Assembly: GCA_047967505.1 (NCBI GenBank)
Contig: CM106541.1
DNA: 64,000 nt
DNA from: Dipteris shenzhenensis
Lineage: Eukaryota > Polypodiophyta > Polypodiopsida > Gleicheniales
Strand: one strand, 5' to 3'
Shown: in pieces, positions 33,209 to 45,218 of the stretch
How positions within the stretch are numbered: the first letter of the stretch is position 1
Layout of the letters: each line of letters opens with the position of its first letter
The notes under the pieces: model-generated
Seen by the model: only the letters and a program-made list of their open reading frames with translations
What the model was told of the DNA's origin: nothing
The model's database searches: none
Translations under genes and position numbers: made by a program

Positions 33209-34603
33209 ATGGAGGCTATGCAGTCGGAGTATGGCTTCATAATGAAGAACAACACTTGGGACCTTGTGGATCATCCACCAAAATGCAAGGTAATCCACAC
33301 CAAGTGGGTCTTATTATCAGGATACTTTTGCTCCCACAGCACGACTAACCACAATTCGCAATGTTTTGGCTTTAGCTGCCCAAGGAAGTTGGCCCGTGTT
33401 TCAGATGGATGTGAAATCTGCCTTTCTGAATGGAGATCTCAAGGAGGAGGTATATGTGGAACAACCACCAGGTTTTCTATCCCCGGTTCAGAAGGTAAAG
33501 TCTGTAAACTGAAGAAGACACTTTATGGGCTGAAACAGGCCCCATGAGCATGGTACCAGTGAATTGATGCCTACTTTCTACAAAATAGTTTCAGGAGGAG
33601 CCCATATGATGCAAATTTGTATATCTTCAGAGAAGGAGGCAGGTGTATGATCATGGTCTTTTATGTGGACGACCTTGTCATAATAGGGAACCATGAAGAG
33701 AAGATCTCATAGACAAAGCATTTGCTAGGAAGAGAGTTTGAAATGATAGACCTCGGACTGATGCATTTTTGTTTGGGGATTGAAGTTTGGCAAGAGCCGA
33801 AACAGATCTTCATTTCACAGCTGAAGTATGTTGGAGAGATACTGAAGGCATTTGGCATGGCTGAGTACAAGATAGTTTATACCCCTATGGAGGTTGACGT
33901 GAAGCTCTCGAATGAGGATTCATCACCACTGGTGGACGAAGCAAAGTACAGAAGGCTTGTGGGCAGTTTGATTTACTTGTGCAACACACGGCCAGACATC
34001 AGCTTTGTGACTGGTGTACTAAGCAGGTTTTTGAATAAGTCCCAGGAGAACCATTGGAGGGTAGGGATGTGGGTGCTGAAATACATCAAAGGCACACTTG
34101 ATTATGGCATCACCTATACCAAGGGCAACATCTTGACCAGTTTCTGTGACTCGGATTGGGCAGGAGATGTGGACAGTAGGAGATCAGTGACAGGGTACTA
34201 TTTCTCACTTGGATCTGGAGCTGTGTCATGGGTTAGCAAGAAGCAACCCACAGTTGCACTTTCTTCTACCAAGGCTGAGTACAAATCTACATGCTTTGCT
34301 TCTTGCAAGGCAGTGTGGTTGAGGAGGATTTTGGGGGACATGGGTGTAGTGCAGAACAAGCCTACGCAGTTATCATGTGACAATCAGAGTTGCATGGTGA
34401 TTGCAAAGATCCTGGTGTTCCACGCTCACACAAAACACATTGAGATTCAATATCACTTTGTACATGAGCTCATCATGGATGGAGAGGTCAACTTGGTGTA
34501 CTGTTTGACTACAAATAATGCTGTGGACATCTTCACAAAGGCTCTTGGAAGAGACTTGCTGGAGAGGCATCTTCATCGACTTGGCATTAGGCCGAAAAGG
34601 TAA
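33209..34603 (+). pseudogene. Reverse transcriptase and RNase H, copia family 2 copy 1
   Basis: RT begins near 33209 with NNTWDLVDHPP and K..HTKWV. A deletion and frame change after the latter remove part of the fingers. Next come FQMDVKSAFLNGDLKEEVYVEQPPGF across frames and LYGLKQAP, then a TGA at 33545 shared with copy 2. YVDD is at 33662-33673, followed by a TAG near 33710 also shared with copy 2. The open segment 33722-34603 holds the RT connection and RNase H: SDWAGDVDSRRS, ALSSTKAEY (E normally follows T, here K) and LSCDNQSCMVIA. It ends with HLHRLGIRPKR. Confidence 0.92.
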
Positions 34604-34633
34604 GTTCAATTGTGGGTGGACATTGAGGGAAGG

Positions 34634-35244
34634 TGTTAGATATCAATGCTCCACTCTCGTGTAACTATGCAGGAACCAGCTAACTCTACTTGTAAGCCCC
34701 CCATATGAGGAGAAGGCATTTGAGTAGCTCACTTATCCGGTAGGTCCTGGTTTAGACACCAGATGGAGGCCATGTGTGGCCTGATGGCTGGACAGAGTTG
34801 GCACACTGCCAACTAGGCTACATGCAAGTGCAGGAAGGCATCGCTTGACTGACTACACTACTCTATTTTGTGCACCGGTTCTATTGCGTGGTCAATGGCC
34901 TATTTTGGGATCGACCCCCAGTCGATCGTTTTGGGCGGACTGGGTCCGTCACCACATTGGGCCTAACTGACTACAACTAGTGGCTATATAAGAGCAAGCC
35001 CGTGAAGCCTATTTCATCACTGGCTATAGCAACCCTGATTCCTTAGCATCCAGCCTCCGTCCTCTACTATTTCCAACTCACCATCGAAGCTTCTTTCACA
35101 GGAGCGCACGGTTGGGAGGTGGCACCATCTATTGTATCAGTTCTACAATAATCACATTTTTTATTCTCCATACGTTCTGCTTTTCTCTCTTGCGTATGAG
35201 ATCCTCTAATCTGTTGAGCACAGACATTGTATCGTTTTCTTACA
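34634..35244 (+). repeat. 3' LTR, copia family 2 copy 1
   Basis: Starts TGTTAGATATCAATG and ends TTTTCTTACA. CTATATAAGAG at 34984-34994 is the likely TATA box. Confidence 0.92.
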
Positions 35245-35250
35245 ACTTAC

Positions 35251-36302
35251 CCTTGTATTATCATCATCGTTAGAGTCAAGGGGGAGCCAATTTCCACCTG
35301 TTTTCTTCCAGTGCCTATATTGGAAAGCAAAATATAACATTTGGGGGGGATGTGGAACTTGACAACCACATTGTCCTTACATACATGGCATTGAAACAGA
35401 TCACCCTTTTGTTCCCTTGACCTGCTTCCCCAATTCACCCCAAGCAATTCCTCAAGGGCATTCTCATGTAGGCACTTGCATGACCACATGGTTTTTGTTC
35501 TGTGCATGTGGATATTCTGAAAACAAGAAGCAAAAATGTGCAGAGGCATAAACCTTACCCATTTAGAGCTAAATGTAAACTTCATGGTCATGCCCACATC
35601 CTTTGTAATCTTTTCCTTATATGATTGCACTATTCTTGTGTCCACCATGTTGCAATCCATGTCTTCAAGTTGTGGTATTGCAATCCATTGAAGATGGCCA
35701 TAGCCTGATGTCGTCCTTAGAGTAATGTACTTGGCATTATACCAATACATATTTCTCTATTTCAAAGCAGAGGACTTCTCTCTAGCATGCATTTGCCTTC
35801 CTAAATCCTCATGAATGGCAGTAAGCTTACCTAAGAAGCACAAATGGTTCCTACTCAAAGTCTGAAGGAAATACATCTGCTATGCACAAGTGCTATTTCA
35901 AAATACAATTTCAAACTGACTCATTACACTGGTTCTATTTCAAAATACAATTTCAAACTTACTCATTGCAGTTCAAAATCTTACACAAAATGTAGACTTA
36001 CAATGCGATGGTATTGTCGATTGATTGCTTGATGGAGGAAGGTGCATGTCCTTCCCCATGTAGATCTGTTGCATCTTTGTAAGCCATCCTTTCTTTTCAA
36101 GCTTGAACTTCATGATGCGGCCCTTCCATTCATGCAAAAGATCACCCCTTTTGCTCTTAGGAAGCTTATGTGGACCCTTGGAAGATCCTTTCATGACTAT
36201 CCAATTATTCAAGCTATAGGTGCAAGGCACCCATTCACCTAGTGCATTTTTGCTCCTGTGGGACATAGAGTACATGTATGGTCTCCTCACCATGCTTGTA
36301 CA
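35251..36302 (-). pseudogene. Two-exon gene fragment of unknown function, minus strand
   Basis: I do not recognise it. The upstream exon ends at 36002 before a perfect donor GTAAGT (36001-35996). It encodes GEWVPCTYSLNNW, HEWKGRIMKFKLEKKGW and QQIYMGKDMHLPP, and could start at an AG acceptor near 36280. The next exon (35830-35251) begins after a CTTCTTAG acceptor. Joining them gives ...PSHC-KLTAIHEDLGRQM in one frame, so the phases agree. The second exon has one TAG (near 35755), then about 165 open residues with CKCLHENALEELLGVNWG and CHVCK...C, possibly metal-binding. It ends at another GTAAGT donor (35250-35245) directly beside the copia LTR. Further exons are not identified. Confidence 0.5.
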
Positions 36303-36681
36303 GAGGTCACAACAGCAATAGTGGACTAGAAAGTGCAGTTTAGAGGCATAGAGCAGCTCTGGTAGAGGGAGAGAGAGGGAGAAGGTATAGAGGGTGCAAC
36401 TAAAGGTTGAGAGAAGCTCCAAGAGGTGCTACATAAGAGAATATGTACAAGAGGGAGAGAAGGCTCATGGAAGAGGCTTGATGAGACTAGAGCTATAGGA
36501 ACATGAGGCCTAATGGTGGAAGAGATGATAAATAAGGGAGAGGATGGCTCCTTTTTTAGATATTTTGTCACCCTCCTTCACCCATTTACAATTGCTACCT
36601 GTAGATTCCTTTCCCCATGAATCACATAAGCCCATATGTCACCATCCATGTCCTTTTTTAATATCAATTTTTGGTGTCACA
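36303..36681 (-). repeat. Presumed 3' LTR of the minus-strand gypsy element (left end undetermined)
   Basis: A polypurine tract (GTTGGGGGGGAAAGA on the minus strand, 36696-36682) follows the pol stop. TGTGACACC then starts an LTR at 36681. No second LTR is retained for comparison, so the left limit is a guess. Confidence 0.4.
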
Positions 36682-36732
36682 TCTTTCCCCCCCAACAGAT
36701 CCTCTCTAGTGACAGAGAGGGCCTATTGGCCC

Positions 36733-37800
36733 TCAAGGTGGTCGAGCATAGAAGAATTTAAGGCGATACTCATTGGTGCATTCGAGTATCACCATGCCAT
36801 CAACATCCTCAAGCTGATAGGTTCCATTGGTGACATTCATATACATCCTTATGAGGCGTGGCCAAAAGTAACCAATCTCTGCTTTTGTTGTGGAGTTAAC
36901 CCTTGAGGAAACATGCTTTCTTCCACATATTGCTGAACATCTTGTAGTTTTGGCCATCCAATGTCTACCAAAGAAACCACCCCCCGGTCTTGTACTATAA
37001 TGGCTTGAGTAGCTAACTCATCTGCCCTTTGATTTTATTTTCTGTTTACATGAACAAACTTGTAGAAATCAAATTGACTACATAGTGCCATAGCCTTTTG
37101 GTTAAGCTCCTTCAAATGAGGACTTCTTGTCTTGTAATGCCCTTGCATTTGCTTTATAAATAAGCCGAGAATCTCCTCTTACTTCCAATTCTTTAACTTG
37201 ACTTTGAAGACAATCCTCCAAACCAAGAATCAAAGCATTATACTCAGCTGCATTGTTAGTTGTGATACCTGGAAGCTCTTGTCCTCTTGCCCATACTTCT
37301 TAACCTTCAGAATTCATCAAGACCATCCCCCAGCTCCTTGTTGGTGTGAAGGACTAAAAGCACCATCAAAATACAAGACAAAAGCTATTTGTGATGTCTC
37401 CCTTTCATCATTAATGTCCTCCTTATATTTCTTTTCTTCTCTTAGATCCTGCTGTTCTGTGAGCAAATTTGCCATAGTGGACCTAGTGGTATTTTCAGTG
37501 ACAAAAGAGAAAGAGAACTCTTGAAGCTCTAACAATCATTTTGCAAATCTCCCCCTAGGATTAGGCTTGCGAACTAGATATGCTAATATAGACTGAGAGG
37601 TAAGGAAGAAAAATGGCTGAGGTAATAAATAGGAGCAAAACTTTCTAACTGAAAACACCAGAGAGAGAGCTTGCTGCTCCATTTCTTCATACCTTGTTTC
37701 CACCTCTGTAAGCTATCAGCTAGCATAATAGATGAGTTGCATTCTACCCACCTCTCCTTTTTGTAGCAATACAGCACCAACTCAATGCAAAGATACACTT
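36733..37800 (-). pseudogene. gypsy RNase H pair and integrase C-terminus
   Basis: Minus-strand frames give YTEMEQQALSLVFSVRKF and YLL, the typical gypsy RNase H opening. RGRFAKWLLELQEFSF follows, then FVLYFDGAFSPS..GAGGWS, the start of an additional RVT_3-type RNase H with its first Asp. QVSQLTTNNAAEYNALIL-like and LEVRGDSRL blocks are legible across frame changes. The final open segment carries NGTYQLEDVDG and RLKFFYARPP, the usual end of plant gypsy integrases. All in decayed form. Confidence 0.7.
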
Positions 37801-38909
37801 GGATTTACATAAAAGTCTTGAGACCAATCAAGGGGCTTCAATATTGGGCCCTTACTCATGGCCTCGTTAAGTTGCTGAAAAGACTCTTCTTCTTCATCGG
37901 TTAAGTTAGAGCTCGAACTCTCTGATGTTGAAGACTCCTCCTTGACAACTTCCTCTTTGCGACTTCTGATGTTGTAGCACACCTTCTTATCATTTCCCTG
38001 CAAAATCAATTCTCCAGTATCCCACTTTTGAACAGCCTTCACCGTGCATAGCCAAGTCCTTCCCAAAATCAATGGATAGGCACATGCATCTGGCTTGGTA
38101 GGGATCATCTGAAAAGTAGTCCACATAGAAATTCCACATACATCCACTTCTAGATTCTTCACAACTCCCAAGGTCTTTACCCTAGTATTGTCAGCCAATT
38201 TGATGCAATAAAGAGAGGTAGTACTAGAGTATTTTAAATCAGCATCTATCATGGTCTTCTCACTCATGACATTAATTGATGCACCTCAATCAATGTACAC
38301 ATTAGAAATCACTTGACCATCAATGATCACATCAACCATAGGTACATCATCACCAACATCTATATCTACCTTTTGAACAATACGAATGGCACTTGTCTTC
38401 TTTTTCTTCTTTGACACTCTTGTGCTTGCTAGCTTTCCCCATTCCTTCCATAGTTTTGGGGACAAAGCAAGTAATTGACCAAAGTTGATATGAGCTTCCT
38501 TTTCTTTAAGGTTGGACAACAAGTCATAACTTCCAATGCCTTGTCCTAAAGGAAAGTCTGATTGGCTAATTCTCTTTCTAGATGCCTTCTTTTTCTTACT
38601 ATGGTGTTCCTCTTCCTGATGTTCCTCATTTACTTCTTCCTTGCTTTCTTCTTCTTCTTTTGCTTTACCATGCCCCCATTTAGCCATCATTACCTCTCTT
38701 TCCTCATCCCCTGAAGAAGATTCTAACAAGGATACTTGTTTTTCTTCTTTCTTTCTTAATCTAGGACACTCGGGGTGATAGTGAACTTTTTCATTACATT
38801 CATAACAAGTGACCCCACTCTTATCTCGAGGCCTATCTTCACTCTTTGGTGCTCTAGGTTGTCGTGCATTAACCAAATGCAATTTCAAATCAGCAAACTT
38901 TGCCATCAA
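37782..38909 (-). pseudogene. gypsy zinc knuckle and retropepsin-like protease
   Basis: Residues near the start hold CYECNEKVHYHPEC (CX2CX4HX4C with a Val where Gly is usual). A very acidic/Lys-rich linker follows (EEEESKEEVNEEHQ, KKKKASRKR). The protease begins VDVIIDGQVISNVYID, then a TGA exactly at the Ser of the expected DSGAS (near 38287), then GASINVM. Next come TLGVVKNLEVDV and a PLILGRTWL, the ILGRPWL-type flap/dimer motif of plant gypsy proteases. The enzyme would process gag-pol; here the catalytic motif is interrupted. Confidence 0.85.
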
Positions 38910-39495
38910 TTGGGAGATATTATGATCTAACTCAGAGGACTTTGGTACCTAAGGAGTGCCCATTACCTCCACCTTAGAAGTTAAAGTTGTTGAAGACACA
39001 AAAGAGATTTGATCTTTAAAGAAGCTTCTTTCTTGGTCACAATGCGAAGTGCCTCCATGTATGTTGTTTACTCATTACTTTTGAGCAAAGACGAGGCTCC
39101 AAAACCACAACAAATTTGCTCATCTTTAAGTGCTCCATCCCTATGAGACACAGCTCGCAAAGCTGCCCTTTCATACTTTGTCCATAAAGTTTCATATTGG
39201 ATTGCCAACGCAGAGACCATCTCACCCTCTCCTTGATAGATTCGGTCCAACTGCAACATCAAAGCATTTGGCGACTCCACTGCCCCAAATCTCTGCTTCA
39301 TTGCAGCCACCACTTGGTCCCAATCCTCCTTGTAGAGTTCGGCAAGGCCTCATGCCAACTCAAGGCTACACCTTCAAGAAAATTAGGCAAAATCTTCGCC
39401 CGATCCTTCATGGACCATCTAGAAAGCTGGCATCCTCGAACAAAATCCCGAAGATAAGACTCCGGGTCTTCCCCTTGGGTCCCTCAAAACACTAG
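38910..39495 (-). pseudogene. gypsy gag
   Basis: Minus-strand readings include GTQGEDPESYLRDFVRGC, WSMKDRAKILPNFLEGVALSW and, in the segment 39313-39068, MKQRFGAVESPNALMLQLDR, in the order expected for Retrotrans_gag. Stops near 39330 and 39066 break it. It continues into the zinc-knuckle segment. Confidence 0.75.
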
Positions 39496-39499
39496 AATC

Positions 39500-39973
39500 T
39501 TCACCATTAAGAAACACAAAAAGGAAACACTAAGATCCAAATACTATCCCAAACAAGATCCCATAGAGCCTTAGTATACCAAGACCAGCTTATTATGCAT
39601 AACCACTTGTTGAAAACCCTCCACAATGTGATCCTCAACAAAATCTTCAAAAATAAGTGACTAACCAGCACCATGAAAACATTGTGTATACATGCATTCA
39701 AGAATCACCCTTGTCACAATTGGAAGTGCACATAATAGCTTCAAGACATTGTACTCTTCATCATTTGCATAGGAAAAGAAGTTGAAAGCATTGAGATTCA
39801 CCATTACACTGTTATAGTAAAAAACTACCCAAAGACTCAACCCTTCTTCATACCAAGCTGACAGTGCATAAAACAATCCCCAATCTATCATTGTGCCTGC
39901 TGCTGGCATTATCGATTCACCAACATATTCAAGAGTGCAAACATAAAGGATATGATCATGATGACCGTGCAAA
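39500..39973 (-). other. Unrecognised minus-strand ORF cut by a copia insertion
   Basis: About 100 open codons end at 39661 on the minus strand (MPAAGTMIDWGLFYALSAWY, then a hydrophobic, Cys-containing stretch). They read in from the copia LTR at 39974, so their start is either lost or separated by the insertion. It might be a gag leader region of the gypsy element or an unrelated gene; I recognise no family. Confidence 0.3.
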
Positions 39974-40328
39974 TGTTGAGATATCAAGCTCCACTTGCGA
40001 TATGCCAGGGTGACTGTTGTGCATTTATGTCACCGACTTGTTAGCTACAGATGCGGTTGGTACACCGCCCACGAATAATAGCTGGATGACAACTATCCTT
40101 ATCTACTCTAGTTCGTGGCTCAACAGTTAGTATGCCACCTTAGTTAGTTGAGTTTGGTTTGAGACCCACATATAGGGTTCTTCTATTTCTTTGTACAAGT
40201 GTTCTTTTGGCTTTCACAACTAACAAGAGGAAAACTTCTTTTAGCCTCCATCTTTGTGTGTATTCCCCCATTGTGTATGTGAGGAAGTCGCAAGTGAGAC
40301 TCCTTCCTTCTCTCCCAATATCTTCACA
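39974..40328 (+). repeat. 5' LTR, copia family 1 second copy
   Basis: TGTTGAGATATCAAGC...ATCTTCACA, 355 bp; left flank GCAAA has no retained partner because the right end is lost. Confidence 0.93.
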
Positions 40329-40864
40329 TGGTATCAGAGCCTTATTCGTGGTAAGGAGCTCAAGAAAGCAAACCAAGTTCGCGGTGTCTTGGTAAGAGGA
40401 CCAGTGTTGCTTTCTTTTTTTGAGTTTGGGAGCAAATCTCTGCAGGTAGCACACCCAAAAGTACAAGAGTGCACTGTCTCAGATTGAGACGCCCTTTGCG
40501 GTGTGGCAAGAGGGCAATATATGTTGTGCAGAGTAGTGGTTTCAAGGTTTTTCTGATTCGAGGCCATTTCGGGTCCCGTTTTGGTGGCGGAAGATTTCCA
40601 CAGGCACTGAGAAAAAGGCCCTGTTTTTGCTGTGCGACCACTGCTCTACAGGTCGATGAAAAGTTGCTGTAGAAAATTGCATCGTATGCCTATGCGTAGA
40701 GATATTGGGAGTTACAGAATCATCCTTATTGCCTGTTCATGCAAAATTATCACTAGGAAGTGACTATGTGGTCAAATACCACTTTTGTCACTTTTGCAGA
40801 TTTGCCTGTGTGAGGCAGAAGCTGTGTTTCCTTGCAGTGACAGAATTTTTTCCAGTGTTCTGTA

Positions 40865-42020
40865 ATAGCGTCTGATTCTCTTTCATAGATTGTCAATGAA
40901 AAGCTTGACAAGAACAACTTCCAAGCATGGAAGTTTAGACTGACGAATTTCCTTATGGGAAAAGGCTATTGGGAGTTCATTACAGGAAATGAAGAAGAAC
41001 CAGTTCTTCCTAATGTTCCCAAACAACAAGAAATGCAGGCATTTAAAGGATGGCATGAGAGAGCTAGAAAAGTTATGTATTGGCTGTCTATCAGTATTTC
41101 GGATTCTATGATTGTGCATATTCAAGATGCAAGTATGCCAAAGGAGGCATGGGATACTTTGGCAAAAATGTACAGCACAAATACACAAGCTAGGAAAATG
41201 CAGCTCAAGCAGGAGTTGCACAATGTGCAGAGAGAAAATATGAGCATCAATGACTACCACATTAAGGTGAAGAAAATTGCAGATGCACTTGCTTCCATTG
41301 GTCCCCAGTGGAAGATGATGATCTAGTCTCTGTGACCTTGAATGGTCTAGGAAAGGATTATGCATAGTTCTGGACATCCATTGCCATTCGTGAAAAATTT
41401 CCTGATTTTGAGGAGTTGTTTGCTCTTCTAATTTCTGAAGAGCACAAAAATGGTGGTGTATCTTCTTCAGGAGGAACTTCGAAAGAAACTGTCTTCTACT
41501 CAAATGCTGGAAGAGGTAGAGGCATAGGTAGAGGAGGCCAATCTGGAGGCTGTGGTAGAAATCAGAATATGCAGCAAACTCAAGAAAACCAGTCCTTTGG
41601 AGGGGAACGTGGTAACTCTAGAGGCAGGGGGAGCCAAAGAGGTCGGGGTGGATGGCAGAGAGGCCAAAATGCAAATAGCAATGTTGAATGCTACTATTGT
41701 GGTAAAATGGGTCATATGGCTAAAGACTGCTACAAAAAGCAGAATGACATTATGAATGGAAAATTGCAGCAAGGCAATTATGCATCCTCTAGTAGACAAG
41801 GTGATGACAGAAATGAGCATCTATTTATGGTGCAGCACATGACCAATTCTGTGACAAGTGCAGAAGAAAGAAATGATGTGTGGTATGTTGACTCAGGTGC
41901 ATCAAACCACATGACAGGTCATGCAGAATGGATGCAGGATGCAAGGAAAATAGAAAGACCAGGATTTGTGGAGACTGGTGATGATACTGCACATCCTATT
42001 GTGCAGATTGGTAAAATTCC
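40865..42020 (+). pseudogene. gag, copia family 1 second copy
   Basis: The start codon position reads ATA and a TAG lies at 40886 (CAG in the other copy). The open part, KLDKNNFQAWKFRLTNF onward, is interrupted by a one-base deletion near 41305 and a TAG at 41365. The RG-rich stretch and zinc knuckle CYYCGKMGHMAKDC follow (about 41689-41730), then the protease motif WYVDSGASNHM with Asp at about 41890. Clearly non-functional. Confidence 0.92.
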
Positions 42021-45000
42021 TTTGTCTATGTAGGGTGGGAAAAAGAAATACCTATCTGATGTATTTCATGTCCCGAACATCACCAAGAACCTAGTTTCTA
42101 TTGGTCAAATGGTTGAGTAGGGCTTGCAGGTCAGATTTAATCATCATGGATGCTTTGTTGAGGATATGAAAAATAATGGTCGCTTGATAGCAAAAGGAAA
42201 GAAGAAGGGCAGGATGTTTACATTGGATGCGGACATGCCTGAATTGAGTGCAGCAATGTTTGCACATGGGACCGGTGTAGTTGTAGATATTGATATCTGG
42301 CATAAACACATTGGTCATGTTAATGTACAGCGACTTAAATCAATGCATGCCCAAAATATTATTGCAGGATTGCCTAAATTCAAGGTTGCAGAAATGCATA
42401 AGGTATGTGAAGCCTGTCAATTTGGAAAACAAGCAAGGAAACCATTTCCTAGGCATGTTCAAGAGAGTAAGAAGTCATTGGAATTAATCCACTCTGATGT
42501 AAAGGACTACTAAAGCTGCATCTATTGGAGGCTGTCATTATTTTGTCACTTTTATTGATGACTACAGCAGAAAAGTTTGGGTGTATTTTATGAAAAAGAA
42601 AAGTGAAGTGTTTGGGCACTTCAAAGCTTTTAAAGCTATGGTTGAAAAAGAAACAGGCCTGCAAATAAAATGCCTAAGGTCAGATGGAGGGGGAGAGTAC
42701 CTCTCAAATGAGTTTGCAAGGTTCCTACAAGAGCATGGCATAAAGCAGCAATATTCATGCAGTCAAACCCCACAGCAAAATGGACTTGCAAAAAGGAAAA
42801 ACCGGCATATTGGAGAGGTATCTCGGGCCATGCTAAATGAAAAAGACCTACCAAATTATTATTGGGCTGAAGCAGTTGCTACAGTAGTTTACATAATGAA
42901 CAGGACTCCCACTATAGCAATACATGGCATGATGCCAAAGGAGATGTATACTGGTAGGAAACCAAATATTTCTCATTTGAAAATTTTTGGTTGCATTGCC
43001 TATGTTCATGTGCCAGATGAGTTGAGGTCCAAGTTGGATCCAAAAGCTGAGAAGTGCATCTTTATTGGTTATTCTTTGCAGCAGAAAGGGTATAGATGCT
43101 ATAACCCTTCTACTCATAAGTTTACAGTGAGCGGAGACGTTCTTTTTGATGAGATGAGCAGTTGGTATAAACCAGTAAATGTGATGATTGATGTAGATGC
43201 ACAAAATGGTAATGCTACACAGAATTCATAGCAGCAATCACAAAATATTAGTGGACCTGTAGTGTCATCTAGCAGTGGTTCACATACTTTGCCATGGATA
43301 GGCAGATTGAGATCAGGAGAATCTCCTCAAAGCAATGTAGATAGTGGTATGCAGGTATCACGAAAAGGAAAAGAGAAGGTAGATCAGCCCATGTTTGATG
43401 TGAATGCAGGTCACTCTTATGTGGATGGTGAATCCAATGGCTCAAAACAGAGCATTGATGATGAGTTGGGTATTCCTTCTGTTATTACACCTGGAGTAAG
43501 GAAGACCAGGGATGTTTTGAGAGCACCTAGAAGTGAGCCTATTTTGCACAGGTCTACAGAGCTAGATATCCTATGGATAAGCTGAAATATGATGGATTTA
43601 CAGCCATTCACTATGCCTATATGGTCAAAGTGATACAGGAACTAGAACCCACTTCTTTTGAGCAAGCCATGGGAAAAGAAAAATGGGAGAAAGCCATGGA
43701 TGAAGAAATGGATGCCTTGGAAGCAAATGCTACATGGGAATTGGTGCCTTTGCCTAAAGACAAGAATGCAATTGGCTATAAGTGGGTTTATAAGGTGAAG
43801 CACAATGTAGATGGTGCTGTGAAAAGATACAAGGCAAGATTAGTTGTCAAGGGGTATGCACAGACATATGGCATTGATTATAAAGAAACATTCAGCCCGG
43901 TTGCAAGGTTGATAACTATAAGAGCAGTCATTGCTATGGCTACATCAAAGGGATGGTCTTTACATCAGATGGATGTAAAGAATGCCTTCTTGCATGGTGA
44001 TTTGCAAGAAGAGGTCTTTATGGAGCAGCCACCAGGTTATGTTCATGCTCTTCATCCTAAGTTTGTTTGCAGGTTGAAGAAAGCCTTGTATGGCTTGAAG
44101 CAAGCACCTAGAGCATGGTCTGACAAGATAGGACGGTGTCTTGTCACTATTGGCTTTTAGATTTCCAAGGCATATTTCTCACTTTATGTGAGAAAGGTAT
44201 TATGCTGCTCGTCATTTATGTTGATGATTTGATCATCACAGGTGATAGTGATGAAGATATCCTTCATGTGAGAATGCTATTAAAGCAGAAGTTTGAGATG
44301 AAGGATTTGGGAGAGCTACGTTATTTCTTGGGCATTGAGGTGACTAGATCACCAAGTGGGATATAGCTCTTGCAGAGGCAATATGGATTGGACATGTTGT
44401 CCAAATATGGGATGACAGGCTATAAGCCTATTTCAGTTCCTTTGGAGCAGAATGTGAAGCTGAGCACAGATGCAGGTGAGGTTCTCGAAGACCCTACTAT
44501 GTACAGACGCATAGTAGGAAGTTTGATTTATATGACTATTACCAGGCCATATTTGAGCTATGCTGTTGGATTGGTAAGTCAGTTTATGCAGGCTCCAAGG
44601 AAACCACATTTGGATGCGGCTAGATGCGTACTCAGGTATATGAAGTCCACATTGCAATATGGACTATTTTATGAGGCTAGGGTTCAGATACAGTTGCATG
44701 GATACACTGATGTTGATTGGACTGGTTGTATTTCTGATAGACGATTCACCAGTGGATATGTGTTCTCTTTTGGGAGTGCTGCAGTCACTTGGAGCAGCAA
44801 GAAATAGCCTACAGTTGCCTTGTCAAGTACAGAGGCTGAGTACAGGGGTGCAGCGATGGCTGCATGTGAGGTAGCTTGGTTGCATAAGCTACTTTATGAT
44901 ATGCATCAATCTACAGATGGGCCAGTTGTCATTTATTGTGATAACATGAGCCGTATACACTTGGCAAATAACCCAATCTATCATGCTAGAACAAAGTACA

Positions 45001-45218
45001 TTGAGGTGCATTATCACTATGTGCAGGAGAAAGTTTTACTAGGTCTTATTGATCTAGTTTATGTCAACACAGAGGATCAGGTAGCTAACGTATTCACAAA
45101 GGCATTGGGCATAGAAAAGCTGCGCAAGTTCAGAGACCTGCTTGGTGTGCATGAATCGGGATTGAGCTCGAGGGGGAGTGTTAAGATATCGAGCTCCACT
45201 CGTGATATGCCAGGGTGA
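42021..45218 (+). pseudogene. pol, copia family 1 second copy
   Basis: Stops TAG lie at 42031, 42118, 43229, 44158, 44364 and 44805, all CAG in the copy at 22509. One extra base near 42500 and a shift near 43560 break the frame, and an 11-bp deletion near 44190 does so between RT and YVDD. Integrase QQNG, RT MDVKNAFLHGDL, LYGLKQAPRAW and YVDD (about 44218), and RNase H STEAEY and YCDNMS blocks remain. The last frame reads through the polypurine tract into the LTR, ending at 45218, which is probably the ancestral end. Confidence 0.93.

Larger units (their letters stand above)
30087..35244 (+). mobile_element. Copia family 2, copy 1 (5' LTR truncated, carries a MITE-like insertion)
   Basis: The 5' LTR remnant (30087-30391) lacks its first half. 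The 3' LTR (34634-35244) is 611 bp and, compared with copy 2, has lost about 0.1 kb internally. The primer site TGGTATCAGAGCC is at 30392-30404 and a G/A-rich tract precedes 34634. The coding region has several stops and frameshifts. The right edge adjoins a splice donor of the minus-strand gene at 35251. The right flank ACTTA would be the target duplication, but the left one is lost. Confidence 0.92.
36682..39495 (-). mobile_element. Ty3/gypsy element, internally deleted, minus strand
   Basis: In minus-strand order: gag (39495-38900), zinc knuckle and protease (38909-37782), end of RT/RNase H (about 37800-37560), a second RNase H (about 37400-37000), and an integrase C-terminal tail ending YARPP-stop at 36733. 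The RT palm and integrase core are missing, so pol is deleted internally. Two consecutive RNase H-like regions recall the Tat clade. The 5' LTR is not present; the copia element at 39974 lies a short way upstream. Confidence 0.8.
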
